Source: CAJCIY01 sp036379355 (GTDB lineage Bacteria; Actinomycetota; Actinomycetes; Mycobacteriales; CAJCIY01). From it: a stretch of DNA of 13,195 nt. The stretch covers positions 1 through 13,195 of the forward strand of contig DASVGV010000026.1 in assembly GCA_036379355.1 (NCBI GenBank), given 5' to 3'. A program made the position numbers and the translations under genes. The notes below the pieces were generated by a model. It was given only the letters and a program-made list of their open reading frames with translations, did no database searches and had not been told where the DNA came from. Within the stretch, counting starts at the first letter, position 1. Each line of letters starts with the position of its first letter. Below, one piece after another: positions 12,247 through 13,195 of the stretch.

Positions 12247-13195
12247 ATGAGCGAGCGGTTCACCGAGTCCGGCCTCCCGATCAAGCCGGTCTACGACGAG
12301 GGCGACGTCGGCCCCGGACTGGCCGAGCGGCTGGGCCGGCCGGGCGAGCCCCCGTACACCCGGGGCGTCTACGCGAGCATGTACACCGGCCGGCCCTGGA
12401 CCATGCGCCAGTACGCCGGGTTCGGCACCGCGAAGGAGTCGAACGAGCGCTACCGCAACCTCGTGGCGCAGGGCACCGGCGGCCTGTCGGTGGCGTTCGA
12501 CCTGCCGACCCAGATGGGCATGGACTCGGACGCGCCGCTGGCCCACGGCGAGGTCGGCAAGGTGGGCGTCGCGATCGACTCGATCGACGACATGCTCGTG
12601 CTGTTCGACCAGATCCCGCTCGACGAGGTCTCGACCTCGATGACGATCAACGCGCCGGCCGCCGTCCTGCTGCTGCTGTACCAGCTCGCGGCCGAGGAGG
12701 CCGGCATCCCGGCCGGCAAGCTCACCGGCACGATCCAGAACGACGTGCTCAAGGAGTACATCGCCCGCGGCACCTACATCTACCCGCCCAAGGAGTCGCT
12801 GCGGCTCATCGCCGACACCTTCGCCTACTGCCGGGCGGAGCTGCCGCGCTGGAACACCATCTCCATCTCGGGCTACCACATGGCCGAGGCCGGGGCGACG
12901 CCCGTGCAGGAGATCGCCTTCACCATCGCCAACGCGATGGAGTACGTCCGCGCCGCGCAGGCTGCCGGGCTGCACGTCGACGACTTCGCGCCGCGCCTGT
13001 CCTTCTTCTTCGTCGCGCGCACGACCCTGCTCGAGGAGGTCGCAAAGTTCCGCGCGGCCCGTCGCATCTGGGCGCGGATCATGAAGGAGCAGTTCGGCGC
13101 CGAGAACCCCAAGTCGATGATGCTGCGCTTCCACACCCAGACCGCCGGCGTGCAGCTGACGGCACAGCAGCCCGAGGTCAACCTCGTCCGCGTCG
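12247..13195 (+). CDS. Acyl-CoA mutase large subunit, methylmalonyl-CoA mutase type (partial, runs off window end)
   Basis: The first 316 residues of a coenzyme-B12-dependent carbon-skeleton mutase, catalytic (TIM-barrel) part. Strong family stretches: YTRGVYASMYTGRPWTMRQY (37-56), GLSVAFDLPTQMGMDSD (79-95), TGTIQNDVLKEYIARGTYIY (160-179), SISGYHMAEAG (206-216) and LRFHTQTAGVQLTAQQ near the window end. Aligned by motif with Propionibacterium methylmalonyl-CoA mutase (numbers offset by 33), Arg49, Tyr56, Gln164, Arg174 and His211 match Arg82, Tyr89, Gln197, Arg207 and His244. Tyr89 and Arg207 mark enzymes for carboxylated substrates and are changed in isobutyryl-CoA mutases. The short N-terminus resembles forms whose B12-binding subunit is a separate protein, but the gene is cut off, so this is unresolved. 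Start ATG at 12247, 22 bases after the DUF4235 gene. Confidence 0.93.
   Translation, partial: MSERFTESGLPIKPVYDEGDVGPGLAERLGRPGEPPYTRGVYASMYTGRPWTMRQYAGFGTAKESNERYRNLVAQGTGGLSVAFDLPTQMGMDSDAPLAHGEVGKVGVAIDSIDDMLVLFDQIPLDEVSTSMTINAPAAVLLLLYQLAAEEAGIPAGKLTGTIQNDVLKEYIARGTYIYPPKESLRLIADTFAYCRAELPRWNTISISGYHMAEAGATPVQEIAFTIANAMEYVRAAQAAGLHVDDFAPRLSFFFVARTTLLEEVAKFRAARRIWARIMKEQFGAENPKSMMLRFHTQTAGVQLTAQQPEVNLVRV

Overview
The window is chromosomal DNA from a high-GC actinobacterium. GC-rich codon use, GTG and TTG starts, a conservon-type sensor kinase with its roadblock partner, actinobacterial membrane families (DUF3618, DUF4235) and an actinobacterial-type malate dehydrogenase all point there; I cannot name the genus. 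Coding density is very high. No stretch over 300 bases lacks a gene, and the largest gaps are about 146 bases (3255-3400) and 121 bases (7486-7606). I see no rRNA, tRNA, CRISPR array, transposase, integrase or origin.

Layout: (1) 1-657, the 3' part of malate dehydrogenase (+), which converges on (2) a minus-strand pair at 1080-3254 and 673-1083, a membrane histidine-kinase-like ATPase followed by a roadblock/LC7 protein. These are the first two genes of a 'conservon' (cvnA-cvnB); the usual cvnC (DUF742) and cvnD (small GTPase) are absent. (3) 3401-7485, a plus-strand run: CorC/HlyC-type CBS membrane protein, tryptophanyl-tRNA synthetase, 2H phosphoesterase (2'-5' RNA ligase family) and YihY/BrkB-type membrane protein. 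(4) 7607-9746, minus strand: a LysR-type regulator followed by a D-Ala-D-Ala carboxypeptidase. (5) 9778-11178, a DHA2-type drug exporter (+), divergent from the regulator across 31 bases that hold a candidate LysR box. (6) 11249-12224, three coupled small membrane-protein genes (YqjE-like 'holin', DUF3618, DUF4235) with ATGA overlaps. (7) 12247 to the end, the 5' part of an acyl-CoA mutase large subunit of the methylmalonyl-CoA mutase type.

Working together: malate dehydrogenase and the mutase are central carbon metabolism. The kinase/roadblock pair is a membrane-signalling module. The regulator and exporter look like a regulator-target pair. The three small membrane genes look like one envelope operon.

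The most unusual sequence feature is not a gene. It is a pair of roughly 60-70 base elements at 7299-7368 and 7517-7580, each with three half-sites of the form CGCATCTCG in the same orientation pattern and at exactly the same spacing. One copy lies inside the 3' end of the BrkB-like gene, the other between the two convergent genes.
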